Positions 52,426-53,057 of a DNA stretch of 53,057 bases are shown piece by piece. The notes below the pieces were generated by a model, which searched no databases, was not told the DNA's origin, and saw nothing but the letters and a program-made list of their open reading frames with translations. This DNA is from Syntrophobacterales bacterium (GTDB lineage: Bacteria > Desulfobacterota > Syntrophia > Syntrophales > UBA2210). The stretch is taken from assembly GCA_018433345.1 (NCBI GenBank), contig JAHDRK010000004.1, positions 1-53,057 of the forward strand, written 5' to 3'. Made by a program: the position numbers and the translations under genes. Each line of letters begins with the position of its first letter. The first letter of the stretch is position 1.

Positions 52426-52644
52426 TTAATCCACGGGATCATAACCGCCGGGGCTTAAAGGGTGACAGCGGAGAATGCGCCGAAAACCCATCCAGGTCCC
52501 CTTAAGAGGACCATGACGCCTCAGGGCTATTATGGAATACTCGGAGCAGGTTGGATAATACCTGCAGGATGGCGGGAAAATCGGTGAAATACAAACCTGG
52601 TACACCCTAATCAGAAATACCAGTATTTTTTCAAGAATCCGCAT
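52426..52644 (-). CDS. yidD: membrane protein insertion efficiency factor YidD
   Basis: 72-aa protein with an amphipathic N-terminal helix, the cysteine motif [11 protein letters not shown] and the C-terminal [12 protein letters not shown], all typical. ATG 52644 lies inside the end of rnpA (14-base overlap); a GTG five codons further out is an alternative. No clear ribosome site, so coupling to rnpA is likely. Confidence 0.94.
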   Translation of the reverse strand: MRILEKILVFLIRVYQVCISPIFPPSCRYYPTCSEYSIIALRRHGPLKGTWMGFRRILRCHPLSPGGYDPVD

Positions 52645-52993
52645 GGTACAGGAAATCACCGCCTTTCAATACATCATCCAGTTCCCGGCAGACTTCCGGG
52701 TACTTTAAAAGCGATATATCCTTTCTCGCAATAAATACTACGTCCATGGAATCCGGGAACCTGTCCCGGTTCAACCTAAAATACTCTCTCAAGAGACGCT
52801 TGATTCTGTTGCGTTTCACCGCGTTCCCCACCTTTTTACTTACCGTAATTCCAAGTCGTTTTTCCCCCTCATCGTTTCGTCTGAGCAGTATCACAAAACT
52901 TTTAGAGTGGATCCGCCTTCCTTCCTGATAAATCGACTGGAAATCCCGCCGTTTGCGTATTTTATGCTTTTTTTTGAAGTAGTATCGCTCCAT
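52631..52993 (-). CDS. rnpA: ribonuclease P protein component
   Basis: 120-aa basic protein that assists the RNase P RNA in tRNA 5' processing. It starts [18 protein letters not shown] and carries the family motif [18 protein letters not shown]. The ATG at 52993 fits the family's usual length; the frame remains open to 53041 but has no supporting features. No obvious ribosome site precedes it. Confidence 0.95.
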   Translation of the reverse strand: MERYYFKKKHKIRKRRDFQSIYQEGRRIHSKSFVILLRRNDEGEKRLGITVSKKVGNAVKRNRIKRLLREYFRLNRDRFPDSMDVVFIARKDISLLKYPEVCRELDDVLKGGDFLYHADS

Positions 52994-53047
52994 GTTCAGT
53001 ACCGGCAAAGATAAACTCCGGCAAAGAGCGAAAACAGTCACCCGTGC

Positions 53048-53057
53048 CTATACCGTC
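53048..53057 (-). CDS. rpmH: possible last codons of rpmH (ribosomal protein L34)
   Basis: Reading from the window edge, ACG GTA TAG gives Thr-Val-stop, a common L34 ending, 54 bases upstream of rnpA. rpmH is nearly always immediately upstream of rnpA. Ten bases are too few for proof; the call rests on gene order. Confidence 0.35.

Overview
The window reads as a chromosomal segment of a strictly anaerobic, fatty- and aromatic-acid-oxidising member of the Desulfobacterota (former Deltaproteobacteria), most like the syntrophic Syntrophales/Syntrophorhabdales type. This is an inference from gene content: a full methylmalonyl-CoA branch, a sodium-pumping decarboxylase of the glutaconyl-CoA type, phenylacetate-CoA ligase with an ACT partner, several organic-acid importers paired with CoA-activating enzymes, and PAS-LuxR regulation. 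No rRNA, CRISPR array, transposase, integrase or phage gene was seen.

Layout. (1) 1-6907, minus strand: an operon of acyl-CoA dehydrogenase, thiolase, one-chain methylmalonyl-CoA mutase, MeaB chaperone, methylmalonyl-CoA epimerase and the start of one more gene. It would take acyl-CoAs through beta-oxidation and propionyl-CoA chemistry. (2) 7133-8491: a PAS-PAS-LuxR regulator lying between that operon and (3) 8719-12330, plus strand: a decarboxylase operon (50-aa gamma-type anchor, beta membrane subunit carrying an inserted lipoyl-like domain, alpha carboxyltransferase). A 71-aa biotin carrier faces it convergently. (4) 12637-18761: a long empty stretch, then a promoter, a 24-codon leader peptide with a duplicated start region, an acyl-CoA ligase, a TAXI-TRAP importer and a universal stress protein. 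(5) 19012-22536, minus: housekeeping genes HU, RluB, ScpB, ScpA and TrpS, with overlapping or coupled starts. (6) 22654-28710, minus: nitronate-monooxygenase-like protein, flavin reductase domain protein, acetate permease, TatD, two orphan peptide-type ABC permeases and a TIM-barrel isomerase. (7) 29186-33473: tRNA-Lys(TTT), a lysine-rich small protein, an MFS carrier, a Ski2/HelY-like helicase and tRNA-Glu(TTC). (8) 33591-40298: an orphan ABC binding protein, an overlapping sirtuin-NRDE-Nudix trio, ACT plus PaaK, and a compact histone-deacetylase-fold protein. (9) 40433-48468: a Liv-type ABC importer operon that also encodes a two-subunit CoA-transferase, with a divergent TetR regulator and a candidate operator. 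(10) 48499-53057, minus: mnmE, jag, yidC, yidD, rnpA and possibly the last codons of rpmH, the block commonly found beside the replication origin.

Together the genes describe an organism that imports acids, makes them CoA esters either with ATP (ligases) or by CoA exchange (CoA-transferase), oxidises them, and recovers energy by pumping sodium at a decarboxylation step. Two unrelated deacylase families (Sir2 and HDAC fold) sit within about 5 kb and might reverse protein acylation by accumulated acyl-CoAs. Many genes use GTG or TTG starts; where a Shine-Dalgarno sequence decided the start, the chosen start is stated.
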